This document shows, piece after piece, positions 18,656 to 27,124 of a stretch of DNA of 64,000 nucleotides. Each line of letters starts with the position of its first letter. The stretch's first letter is position 1. The DNA lies in NCBI GenBank assembly GCA_003298465.1, contig QNGA01000006.1:124001-188000 (forward strand), given 5' to 3'. The translations under genes and the position numbers were made by a program. This stretch comes from a halophilic archaeon. Its GTDB lineage: Archaea > Halobacteriota > Halobacteria > Halobacteriales > Haladaptataceae. A model generated the notes under the pieces. It made no database searches, was not told the DNA's origin, and saw only the letters and a program-made list of their open reading frames with translations.

Positions 18656-19227
18656 GGTTGCATACCTCTGATTCCTATGCCGGTGACTATCATTATATAA
18701 TTAAGGGTTAATTTCACAATCACAATCCTAAAGTTACGTGTTCGCTCCTGCCTTTCGTACTTTTCCTTGAGAGACACCGTGAGCTGGGGGAGCAATCCGT
18801 TTTTCGTCGTCTTCCTAATTCGAGCTCGATGAACACTACTTTAGTAGGAGTAGTCGAACTGCTAACCGGCAAGGGCCAGTGAAGTCACTCAATAAAGGAA
18901 TTACAGCGCTTGTTTTCTCCAACCCTTTATCAGTCGTCTACGCCCTCTTTTTTGCAACTGTTCCTTAGAACAGAACGAGCTGCCCAATCGTCTCGGTCTT
19001 CTATTTCTTTCCAGGTTATCTGGAAATCATCCGGTGGATATGCTACCTCTGAATCTGGTATAAAGCTATAGAGTGAATTTGTGGACCGTCAAACTGGATC
19101 GACCGACATAGTTTACAATCCTAGAATTGTAATCGCCCCTCCCTGCGTTCGTTCCTCAGAACGGAACGGTCACCATTTATGTAATTTAGATGGACAGACA
19201 ATGACGGAGAGAAATTACTGTGGGAAT
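18656..19227. other. Intergenic, 572 bases
   Basis: Holds the putP promoter at its left edge. No supported gene in the remainder; the short frames present lack haloarchaeal composition. Confidence 0.45.
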
Positions 19228-20019
19228 TCATCCGGTACTGTAAGTTACGTTGATTTCAACGACATTTGCAGCCTGTAGAACGAGTTCTGGAATTTCGTCC
19301 TCAAATTTTTCGCCTTTCAGTCTTGTCGTTGGAGCTGCTACGCTAATTGCTCCTAAGACCTCTTGATCCTTACCGAGAACAGGCGCTGCGACACACTGGA
19401 GTCCTTCAACTCGCTCCTGCCCACAGTACGCAATACCTGCGTCCCGGATTTTATCAAGCTCCTCGAAAAGATCCCCCTGATTAGTGATCGTGTTGTCCGT
19501 CGCTGCTGGAAGTCCATGCCATTCTAGAATCCTCTCAACCCGGTCTTCAGGAAGATTTGCTAGAATTGCCTTTCCTAAGGCCGTGTTATGAAGATACCGT
19601 CGCTTTCCCGTATGGGTATCGAGAGTCACTGCTTTGTCGCCACGCGCACGATACAGATAGACGCCTCGGCCATGTTCCTCCACCATTAGGTTTGCAAGCT
19701 CACCCGTCTCTTCTGCAAGTGCCTGTACCTCTGGACGGGCGACCTCGTAGATTTTCCGTCTCTTTCGTGCATACTCACCGATCTCAAAGAAGCCAAGGCC
19801 AACGACATACGTGTTGCCCTCCTTTGTAACGTAATTATGCTGGCGTAGCGTTGAGAGGTGGTCGTGAACAGTGCTTTTCGACATCGACAAGTAGTCTGCT
19901 AGCTCTGTCACGCCAGCGCCATCCAGATCTTTGAGCGCCTCAACGACCCGTATCGTGTTTTCCGTGGTTTGCAGATGTCCGTCCAATTCTTGTTCCATGG
20001 CTAGATCCGTATCTCGCAT
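19228..20019 (-). CDS. IclR-family transcriptional regulator
   Basis: 263 residues. An N-terminal winged helix (VTELADYLSMSKSTVHDHLSTLRQHNYV, about residues 34-62) is followed by the IclR effector domain, with EETGELANLMVEEHG, NTALGKAILANLPE and YCGQERVEGLQCVAAPV. Such proteins bind small acids and repress or activate adjacent catabolic genes. It closely resembles the regulator at 39505 (shared GELANLM, TDNTIT, RVEG-CVAAP patterns). It lies between putP and the proline-racemase-family gene on the same strand and probably controls this region. An alternative start is the ATG at 19998. Confidence 0.88.
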   Translation of the reverse strand: MRDTDLAMEQELDGHLQTTENTIRVVEALKDLDGAGVTELADYLSMSKSTVHDHLSTLRQHNYVTKEGNTYVVGLGFFEIGEYARKRRKIYEVARPEVQALAEETGELANLMVEEHGRGVYLYRARGDKAVTLDTHTGKRRYLHNTALGKAILANLPEDRVERILEWHGLPAATDNTITNQGDLFEELDKIRDAGIAYCGQERVEGLQCVAAPVLGKDQEVLGAISVAAPTTRLKGEKFEDEIPELVLQAANVVEINVTYSTG

Positions 20020-20093
20020 ACAGTTACTAATAGATTGTTCCGGGGAACCGAACAGACGGACTGAACGAATCCCGAATCGTCTTTGAGACGGTG

Positions 20094-21134
20094 TTACCGA
20101 AGGAAAAAACCCTCACCAACTGGATCTTCTGGATCAACCATAAATTCGTGCCGGCCTGTGATGTGAGCAGTCCCACGAACCTTGGGATAGACAGCTTGGT
20201 ACTCCCCACATTGAGTCGTCGCAGTGTATGATCCCACAAATTTTGAGCCAATGATGCTCTCTACAGCGAACGGCTCATTTTCAGCGAGGGTATTAGCTGC
20301 CGCTTGGAGGGCTACTCGCCCACTGACCCCCGTTCCAGTTGGACAGCGGTCAACTTCACCATCCGCGAATATGCAGACATTCCGACTGTCGGCAGTTTCA
20401 TTTTGTGGCTCATCAGTGAGGATAGTTCCATAAAGAAATCCGAGATCGTCTTCGTCCGGATGCTCTATTTCAATGGCTTGAGAGACGGCCTTCTTCACGG
20501 CTTGTCCGATATCAATTAACGCTCGGAAATTGGCTGGCTTGAGTTCTACGTCAAATTGCTTGGCGTCACAGTATGCGTAGAACGCTCCTCCGTACGCTAT
20601 ATCAAATTCAATCGTTCCCCAGGGCGGAACATCTACAGTTTCGTTATGAGCGTAGACAAACGAGGGAACATTCGTAAACTCGACTGCGTCTACTGCCCCC
20701 TCCTCGTCGTGCGCAATGTCGGCCTCTATACGTCCCGCTGGAGCATCAATAACAACTGGGTCATCTTCAAAATCGGACGCAAGGAGATCAGTTTCAGCGG
20801 CTAATTTGGCAAGAGCAATAATGCCGTGGCCACACATCGTACTGTATCCTTCATTGTGCATGAACACGACGCCAAAGTCCGCTTCATTATCGTTTGGCTC
20901 TGTAAGGACGGCCCCGTACATATCTGCATGGCCACGTGGTTCCCACATGAGCGCTTTCCGATACTCGTCCAGCTCTTGTTCCATATATCGGCGCTTTGCG
21001 AGGACAGTTGCACCTTCTAAGGGTGGGAGACCATCAGTAACTACTCGTAGCGGTTCACCTCCTGTATGAGCATCAATCGTTTTGATACTAGTCCATTCGG
21101 CCGGTGCCGTCCAAGTCAGATTTAAGTTATTCAT
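20094..21134 (-). CDS. Proline racemase superfamily enzyme, probable trans-3-hydroxy-L-proline dehydratase
   Basis: 346 residues. The first active-site motif is intact (MCGHGIIALA, Cys101). At the second site the family's catalytic Cys is replaced by Thr: DRCPTGTGVSGR, Thr266. In this superfamily Cys/Cys enzymes are proline racemases or 4-hydroxyproline epimerases, while Cys/Thr enzymes are trans-3-hydroxy-L-proline dehydratases making pyrroline-2-carboxylate. By that rule this is a dehydratase. Unusually, a Cys (264) stands two residues before, where Ser is the norm, so altered chemistry cannot be excluded. No pyrroline-2-carboxylate reductase is nearby. It is divergent from the FAD dehydrogenase gene with a 135-base shared promoter region. 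Confidence 0.82.
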   Translation of the reverse strand: MNNLNLTWTAPAEWTSIKTIDAHTGGEPLRVVTDGLPPLEGATVLAKRRYMEQELDEYRKALMWEPRGHADMYGAVLTEPNDNEADFGVVFMHNEGYSTMCGHGIIALAKLAAETDLLASDFEDDPVVIDAPAGRIEADIAHDEEGAVDAVEFTNVPSFVYAHNETVDVPPWGTIEFDIAYGGAFYAYCDAKQFDVELKPANFRALIDIGQAVKKAVSQAIEIEHPDEDDLGFLYGTILTDEPQNETADSRNVCIFADGEVDRCPTGTGVSGRVALQAAANTLAENEPFAVESIIGSKFVGSYTATTQCGEYQAVYPKVRGTAHITGRHEFMVDPEDPVGEGFFLR

Positions 21135-21269
21135 GATCGATCAGGTCTTGCTCAATACGAGCTGTACTACCTACATCTAGCGCAGCCCACTTATATCCGA
21201 AGGTAGAATTAACTGGAAGCGATTCAGTGAACCCCACAAATTATATACACAGCTCATGAACTGTAACCC
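21135..21269. promoter_or_regulatory. Divergent promoter region of the amino-acid cluster
   Basis: 135 bases between two divergent genes. ATTATATAC at 21240-21248 is centred 26 bases before the ATG at 21270, fitting a leaderless transcript. On the other strand GGATATAAGTGGG near 21190-21200 is a TATA candidate for the racemase-family gene, with a leader of about 30 bases. A likely operator site for the nearby IclR regulator, though no clear palindrome was found. Confidence 0.5.
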
Positions 21270-22427
21270 ATGCGGGTGATTATCATTGGCGGAGGAATCA
21301 TCGGTATAGCCTCTGCATATTACCTTCGACAACGCGATATCGACGTTACAGTCCTTGAAAAATCGACACTTGGATCTGGAAGCACAGACCGAGCAAACGG
21401 AGGAATCCGAGCTCAATTCTCTTCGCCAGTAAGTGCAGCCCTCTCCCAAGAGAGTATCAAAGTCTGGGAGACGTTTGAAGAAGAATTTGATACAGATATT
21501 GGCTATCAACGGCCTGGCTATCTCTTTTTAGCACGAACGGAGTCAACAGTCGAACGCTTCCAAGAGAACGTAAGTCAGCAGAAGAAGCTCGGGGTCAACA
21601 GTAAATTCATTTCACCAGAGGAAGCAGAATCACTGTGTCCAGAGCTGAAAACAAGCAACTTCCTGGGAGCGACGTACTGCCCATCCGACGGCTTTGCAGA
21701 CCCACATCTTGGCCTTCAAGGTTTTTCTATTGCTGCAAATGAAGCAGGAGCAGATATTCGAACGAACGTCGAAGTGACTGACGTGCTACAGGAACAATCA
21801 ACGGACCGTGTTACAGGTGTACAAACAACGTCTGAACGACTGTCTGCAGATTTTGTCGTCAATGCAACGGGCGCGTGGGCACGCCGAATTGGAGAGATGG
21901 TTGACTTAGATCTGCCCGTCTCACCGCGACGCCGCCAACTCATGGTGGTTGAACCAGAGAAACCAATTGATGACTCGGTACCATTTACGATCGACCTTGA
22001 TCGGAGTGTCCACTTCCGCCCTGAACGTGAAGGTTCTGCTGTTGTCGGCGGTCACTTCGCCGATGCTGACCCAAAGCAAGACCCTGATAGGTATAAAGAA
22101 AAAATGGATCTAGACTGGGCTGCAAAAACTATTGAAGAAGCCTCGAAGTGTGCGGCGTATTTTGGCCCTGATTCTCAAGTGAAGCAGGGGTGGGCTGGAC
22201 TCTATGCTATAACGCCTGATCATCACCCAATAATTGAGGAATCGCTCCCCGGATTCGTGAACGCAGTTGGGTTTTCGGGGCACGGATTCATGCAGGCTCC
22301 TGCGACTGGCCAGATCGTAGCTGAACTTATTGACGAGGGAGAATCCTCACTAGTCGACGTCTCCCACTTGACCACCGACCGATTTAGTCGTGACATCCAT
22401 CTTGAAGAAGGAACCGTTATAAACTAA
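21270..22427 (+). CDS. FAD-dependent amine dehydrogenase (DAO family, proline dehydrogenase beta-like)
   Basis: 385 residues. It begins with the dinucleotide-binding fold VIIIGGGIIGIASAYYL, then LEKSTLGSGST and RANGGIRAQFSS. The end has GLYAITPDHHPIIEE and AVGFSGHGFMQAPATGQIVAEL. These blocks match the DAO family, especially the beta subunit of archaeal L-proline dehydrogenase and sarcosine oxidase. Likely reaction: oxidation of proline or hydroxyproline (L or D) to a pyrroline carboxylate. No alpha or small FeS subunit accompanies it. It is the first plus-strand gene of the cluster, with aminotransferase and P5CDH-like genes following. Confidence 0.82.
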   Translation: MRVIIIGGGIIGIASAYYLRQRDIDVTVLEKSTLGSGSTDRANGGIRAQFSSPVSAALSQESIKVWETFEEEFDTDIGYQRPGYLFLARTESTVERFQENVSQQKKLGVNSKFISPEEAESLCPELKTSNFLGATYCPSDGFADPHLGLQGFSIAANEAGADIRTNVEVTDVLQEQSTDRVTGVQTTSERLSADFVVNATGAWARRIGEMVDLDLPVSPRRRQLMVVEPEKPIDDSVPFTIDLDRSVHFRPEREGSAVVGGHFADADPKQDPDRYKEKMDLDWAAKTIEEASKCAAYFGPDSQVKQGWAGLYAITPDHHPIIEESLPGFVNAVGFSGHGFMQAPATGQIVAELIDEGESSLVDVSHLTTDRFSRDIHLEEGTVIN

Positions 22428-22527
22428 TGCAGACTATCTTCGAGGAAGATAGGGAATCGCGATCCTTCTGAGTGAACTCACCATCTCCACTCTACGCCAC
22501 AAATCCATGTGACGGCCTGCGATGATA

Positions 22528-22537
22528 GCTTTATATT
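22528..22537 (+). promoter_or_regulatory. TATA box that fixes the aminotransferase start
   Basis: GCTTTATATT is centred 27 bases before the ATG at 22560. The alternative in-frame start at 22509 lies upstream of this box, so it is unlikely to be used. Confidence 0.5.
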
Positions 22538-22559
22538 CACCGAGCCAAACAGCTACCAT

Positions 22560-23723
22560 ATGGTCAGCTCAGACCAAGCAGCCGGTAGAATGAAACAGAT
22601 TCCCTTCTCCGGAATTCGGAAAATATTCGAGGAATGTGACCGCCTTGAACAATCAGGCACCGACGTTGTCCACTTTGAAATCGGCCGGCCAGACTTTGAT
22701 ACTCCCCAACCAATCAAGGAAGCTGGAACTCAAGCACTTGACGATGGCCATGTTCATTATACCTCTAACTACGGAATCGCACCACTTCGAACAGCTCTTG
22801 CAGAGAAGCTGGCCACTGAAAACGGTATTGAGTACGACCCCAACAGCGAGATTGTTGTTACGACTGGTGCGACTGAGGCCGTCTTTATAACAATGCTTGG
22901 TCTCGTTGAAGAGGGTGACGAGGTTCTTATTCCAAATCCGTGTTGGACATATCCTTCGAGTATCCGAATGGCTGGCGGATCTCCAGTTACCTATGATCTT
23001 GACTCAGCAGACGGCTTCCAGCCTGATATAGACTCGATTGCCGACGCAATTTCAGAACAAACCAAACTTCTCGTACTGAATAGTCCGCATAATCCAACCG
23101 GGGCTGTCATCGATAAACAGCATCTCGCTGCGATTGCGGATCTGGTTGTCGACAATGACCTTTTGCTCCTCTCAGACGAGATCTATGAAAAGATTCTGTA
23201 CGATGACTACAGCCATTTGAGTCCGGCTGCTGAGAGTCGTTTGTTTGAGCGGACAGTAACGGTTAATGGATTCTCCAAGGCCTACTCGATGACCGGATGG
23301 CGACTTGGATATCTTGCAGCTCCATCTAAACTCGTTGATCCGATTATTCGTGTGCGCCAGTATACTACGTCCTGTGCGCCTTCTATTTCACAATACGCGG
23401 GCATTCGTGCGCTCCAGAGTGGGTTACACGAACCGATGGTCGACGCATTTAGCCGTCGTCGCGAGCGGCTTCTGGAACGAATTGACCGAATTCCGAGAAT
23501 GTCGTGTCCAACGCCGTTGGGTGCATTTTATGCATTTCCCACAACCCCTGAAGGTTACTCTGACGAAGAAGAATTCGTCTGGTCTCTTCTGCAGGAGGCA
23601 GGCGTTGCATTTGTTCCTGGGACTGTTTTCGGATCATCTGGACGTGGACGGTTCCGAATTGCCTATTCAAACTCAGTCGAACGAATCGATGAAGCATTCG
23701 ACCGACTTGAAGAATGGCTGTAA
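22560..23723 (+). CDS. Class I/II aminotransferase (aspartate-aminotransferase-like)
   Basis: 387 residues from ATG 22560. PLP enzyme of fold type I: TTGATEAVFITMLGLVEEGDEVLIPNP, LNSPHNPTGAVI, SDEIYEKILYDD and the Schiff-base motif GFSKAYSMTGWRLGY with Lys240. A C-terminal FRIAYSNS carries the arginine that binds the substrate carboxylate. Likely substrates are aspartate, glutamate or similar acids; in this setting 4-hydroxyglutamate is a candidate because aspartate aminotransferases use it in the animal hydroxyproline route. That is inference from neighbours. It has its own TATA box. Confidence 0.87.
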   Translation: MVSSDQAAGRMKQIPFSGIRKIFEECDRLEQSGTDVVHFEIGRPDFDTPQPIKEAGTQALDDGHVHYTSNYGIAPLRTALAEKLATENGIEYDPNSEIVVTTGATEAVFITMLGLVEEGDEVLIPNPCWTYPSSIRMAGGSPVTYDLDSADGFQPDIDSIADAISEQTKLLVLNSPHNPTGAVIDKQHLAAIADLVVDNDLLLLSDEIYEKILYDDYSHLSPAAESRLFERTVTVNGFSKAYSMTGWRLGYLAAPSKLVDPIIRVRQYTTSCAPSISQYAGIRALQSGLHEPMVDAFSRRRERLLERIDRIPRMSCPTPLGAFYAFPTTPEGYSDEEEFVWSLLQEAGVAFVPGTVFGSSGRGRFRIAYSNSVERIDEAFDRLEEWL

Positions 23724-23930
23724 TTAATCCGGAAAATAGAAATTAGCTGTCAGAGCCAGCTTGATGGGCTAACTACCGCCTTCTCACTATCTTTCTTAAA
23801 CGGCTACGGTAGCTCTATAGGTCTCCAAGCGAAATGCAACAGCCAACAATGCCAGCTGCAGGGAGAGTATACTTTGCATTGTATTGCTCTCGCGACTACA
23901 TATTTCTCGTGGGTGTGCTGCGAGTCCGGC

Positions 23931-23940
23931 ATCTTTATGA
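23931..23940 (+). promoter_or_regulatory. TATA-like box of the aldehyde dehydrogenase
   Basis: ATCTTTATGA is centred about 29 bases before ATG 23965, which favours that start over the GTG at 23953. Confidence 0.4.
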
Positions 23941-23964
23941 GCCAATAACACGGTGATAGCATTG

Positions 23965-25563
23965 ATGAGTCCAGACGCGTTCGAGAACGAGCTTACTGCT
24001 CTCACACACGAGCAAGAAGGAACCGAAGAGGAACTGCATCAATCGTATGAAGCTGCTGTTGACTCGGTAAGTAGTGACTTAGGTGACCATCATCCTCTCT
24101 GGATCGATGGTAAGTCCGTTGAGACGGATGATACCTTCACGGTCACTAATCCGACGGATTTCGATCAAGTGATCGGCGAATTCGCCTCCGGAGAAGAGAA
24201 GCACGTGGACGAAGCCGTTGAAGCGGCGGCTGATGCATTTGATGGCTGGCGGAATACCTCCTGGGAGGATCGAGTCGATATTTTCCGTGACGCAGCTGAT
24301 CGGATGCGTGACCGGAAGTACGAGCTTACAGCGACATTGACGCTCGAAAACGGGAAAAACCGATTTGAGGCACTTGCCGAAGTTGACGAAGCGATCGACT
24401 TCATGGAGTACTACAGTAAAGAGATCGAACAAAACAACGGCTACCAATCCGAATCCACTGAGCCAACTCCTGACCAACTGTGTGAGAGCTCTCTGCAGCC
24501 ATACGGCGTCTTTGGCGTTGTGACCCCATTTAATTTCCCGATAGCAATTCTTACCGGCATGACGACAGGGGCATTGATCACCGGGAATACGGCAGTCGTC
24601 AAGCCAGCGAGTTCAACGGCATTGATTGCTCACAAGGTCATTGACATCATGACTGAGGCCGGACTCCCGGATGGTGTCGTTAATCTCGTTACTGGCAGCG
24701 GCAGTACAGTAGGGCAACCACTAGTGGAGCATGAGGACGTTGCCGGCTTTGCTTTCACTGGATCGCGTGAAGTTGGCCTCAACATCCAGCGGACATTTGA
24801 CGAACTTGGCAAGCGTGGCCCAGTAATTGCCGAACTGGGTGGGAAAAATCCGGTCATTGTCACTGATACCGCTGATGTCTCGAAAGCTGTTTCAGGCGTC
24901 AAGAATGGTGCTTTCTCGTACAGTGGCCAGAAATGCTCAGCCACCTCTCGTGTGTATGTTCACGAGGATCTCGTAGAGCAGTTCACTGACCAGTTAGTGG
25001 CGGAAACGGAAGATCCCCAGATTGATCTTCCGCAGAAAGAAGATTCCGTTCTGTCACCAATTATCAATGATAGTGCGCTAACCCGGTACCAGGATATCTG
25101 TGAGCAGGCGGCGGAAGATGGTTCCGTATTGACTGGTGGAAACGTTGTTGACGATCCTGAGCTTCCGGATGGTAGGTACGTTGAACCGACCGTTGTCACC
25201 GATATTCCGCACGAACACGAGCTTGCGAGAGATGAGCATTTCCTTCCCTTTGTGACGATTCATCCTGTTTCGAGTCTTGACGAGGCCATCACAAAAGCGA
25301 ACGACAGCGACTATGGGCTCTGTGCCGGTCTGTTTTCGGAAGACGAGAACGAAATTGAGACCTGGTTCGATCAGATTGAATCTGGCATGTGTTACGTGAA
25401 TCGGGAGCAGAGTGCGACGACTGGTGCGTTAGTTGAGGCCCAGCCCTTCGGAGGGTGGAAGTTCTCTGGAACAACAGGGAAATTTGCTGGTGGGCCGTGG
25501 TACCTCCAGCAGTTCATGCGTCAGCAGAGTCGGACGGTAGTGGGCGACGTTGGTGAGCTGTAA
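23965..25563 (+). CDS. Aldehyde dehydrogenase, P5C dehydrogenase type
   Basis: 532 residues from ATG 23965. An N-terminal helical extension (about 40 residues) precedes the ALDH fold, as in P5C dehydrogenases. Key elements: VVTPFNFPIAILTGM, FTGSREVGL, catalytic Glu in VIAELGGKNPV and catalytic Cys324 in SGQKCSATS. The C-terminal CYVNREQSATTGALVEAQPFG and KFSGTTGKFAGG match the P5CDH group. It should oxidise glutamate-gamma-semialdehyde, or its 4-hydroxy form, to glutamate or 4-hydroxyglutamate with NAD(P)+. Alpha-ketoglutarate semialdehyde dehydrogenase is the alternative. Confidence 0.85.
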   Translation: MSPDAFENELTALTHEQEGTEEELHQSYEAAVDSVSSDLGDHHPLWIDGKSVETDDTFTVTNPTDFDQVIGEFASGEEKHVDEAVEAAADAFDGWRNTSWEDRVDIFRDAADRMRDRKYELTATLTLENGKNRFEALAEVDEAIDFMEYYSKEIEQNNGYQSESTEPTPDQLCESSLQPYGVFGVVTPFNFPIAILTGMTTGALITGNTAVVKPASSTALIAHKVIDIMTEAGLPDGVVNLVTGSGSTVGQPLVEHEDVAGFAFTGSREVGLNIQRTFDELGKRGPVIAELGGKNPVIVTDTADVSKAVSGVKNGAFSYSGQKCSATSRVYVHEDLVEQFTDQLVAETEDPQIDLPQKEDSVLSPIINDSALTRYQDICEQAAEDGSVLTGGNVVDDPELPDGRYVEPTVVTDIPHEHELARDEHFLPFVTIHPVSSLDEAITKANDSDYGLCAGLFSEDENEIETWFDQIESGMCYVNREQSATTGALVEAQPFGGWKFSGTTGKFAGGPWYLQQFMRQQSRTVVGDVGEL

Positions 25564-25818
25564 CCCTCACTAGCTCACAGCTCAAATTCGATACTAGTGT
25601 AGGTCTTTTTATTCGCTTAATTACTGAATAGTAGTTTCGACGCTGATCGGGGGAGACTCAGATACCTTGACTACCACTGAAATATTGACAGAGCAGACTA
25701 ATCACCGTATTCAATGGTGGTCTCGTGATGGTTATTTTCTGAGAGAAACATCTGGTTTCCTTTGCTATCTCTTTGCAGCAGAACTATTAAATAGCGAGAC
25801 GACTCCATTCTAAGCGCT

Positions 25819-26610
25819 ATGAGCCTCGAAGTAGAAGAGAATATAGCGCTCGTCACGGCTTCAAGTAGTGGTTTGGGGAAGGCATCAGCCGAAGTGCTCG
25901 CGAAAGAGAATGCGAATGTCGTTCTAAACGGTCGAGATGCGAGCCAGCTCGATGCGGCGGTGACGGAGTTGAGCAACCTTGGTGATGGTGAAATTGTGGG
26001 TGTCCAAGGGGATCTTACAGAGAAAGATGATATCGAGGATCTTGTTGCAACGACGGTGGATGAATTCGGCGGTCTTGACCATCTGGTTACCAGTGCTGGT
26101 GGCCCACCAAGTGGCCCCTTCATGGAAACCTCAGACGAAGACTGGTACCATGCCTTCGATCTCTTAGTCATGAGTGTAGTTCGTCTTGTTCGTGAGTCAG
26201 CTCCGTACCTTAGAGAAGGAGACTCAGGGACGATCGTCAATATCACCTCTAGAAGCGTAAAAGAGGCGATTGATTCGCTTGTCCTTTCAAACTCTGTGAG
26301 AATGGGAGTCGTTGGTTTAGAAAAAACGATCTCGAAAGAATTGGCGCCGGACGTACGAGCGAATGCTGTCCTGCCCGGACCACACGAAACTAGCCGTATT
26401 GAAGAGCTCGTCGAACAGTCTGTTGAGCGTGGTGATTACGATTCATATGAGGAGGGAATAGAAGCACGTGGGGAAGGAATTCCCTTAGGTAGAATTGGAG
26501 ATCCAACAGAGCTTGGCGAAGTTGTGGCATTCCTTTGTTCGCCTCGCTCCAGCTATCTGAATGGAGTTGCTATTCCAATTGACGGAGGAGCAGGGAAATC
26601 GAATCTCTGA
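25819..26610 (+). CDS. SDR-family oxidoreductase with altered active site
   Basis: 263 residues. The Rossmann motif ALVTASSSGLGKASAEVLA and the SAGGPPSG region are normal, as is the tail YLNGVAIPIDGGAGKSN. The catalytic segment is not: where classical SDRs have Ser...Tyr-x-x-x-Lys, this has ITSRSVKEAIDSLVLSNSVRMGVVGL, with Ser for Tyr and Arg for Lys. Similar sequences exist as a subgroup near 3-oxoacyl reductases, so this may be a genuine variant chemistry and not decay. The TATA box CTATTAAATA (25784-25793) is about 30 bases upstream. It could reduce a keto or imine intermediate; substrate unknown. Confidence 0.75.
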   Translation: MSLEVEENIALVTASSSGLGKASAEVLAKENANVVLNGRDASQLDAAVTELSNLGDGEIVGVQGDLTEKDDIEDLVATTVDEFGGLDHLVTSAGGPPSGPFMETSDEDWYHAFDLLVMSVVRLVRESAPYLREGDSGTIVNITSRSVKEAIDSLVLSNSVRMGVVGLEKTISKELAPDVRANAVLPGPHETSRIEELVEQSVERGDYDSYEEGIEARGEGIPLGRIGDPTELGEVVAFLCSPRSSYLNGVAIPIDGGAGKSNL

Positions 26611-26734
26611 GTTTCATCTACGAGACGTAGAGAGAATTAACTGGTATCACTATAGTATAAATTATTTAGTTGGGTGTCAGCACTATTCCCCCATAATATT
26701 GAAATAGCAGCCCATCATTCGAATAGACGGACCG

Positions 26735-27091
26735 ATGGAGTCTGTAAACTTTACTGAAGCGGAGACGTACGAACCTGACGAAGGTTGGCGACGCGTCTCG
26801 CTTGCTGGTAGTGAAGAGTTCACATTTGAATGGTTCGAAAAACCACCTGGCCATTCGTCACCCATGCATGAGCATGAGAACGAACAGGTCTGTATTGCAC
26901 TTCAAGGAGAAATCACGATCCATACTGAGGAAGATAAGACCACGCTTGAACGGTTCGACTCTGTGTGGCTAGATGCATGGGAATCACACCGTGTTGAGAA
27001 TACTGGCGACAATCGCGGCGTTGCTATTGATGTTTTCTCACCTGGCCGAAGTTTTGACTTCTGGACAGACCGAGAAGAAGACGAAAAATAA
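26735..27091 (+). CDS. Small cupin-domain protein
   Basis: 118 residues, one cupin_2 domain: HSSPMHEHENEQVCIALQGEI is motif 1, with three metal ligands, and DAWESHRVENTG is motif 2 with the last histidine. Such single-domain cupins are sugar isomerases, dioxygenases or sensors; the substrate cannot be told. It follows the SDR by 124 bases on the same strand and converges with the aldolase gene. Confidence 0.7.
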   Translation: MESVNFTEAETYEPDEGWRRVSLAGSEEFTFEWFEKPPGHSSPMHEHENEQVCIALQGEITIHTEEDKTTLERFDSVWLDAWESHRVENTGDNRGVAIDVFSPGRSFDFWTDREEDEK

Positions 27092-27124
27092 CCGTCTGCA
27101 CCAATTTTGGGAGGAAGGTGTTCG

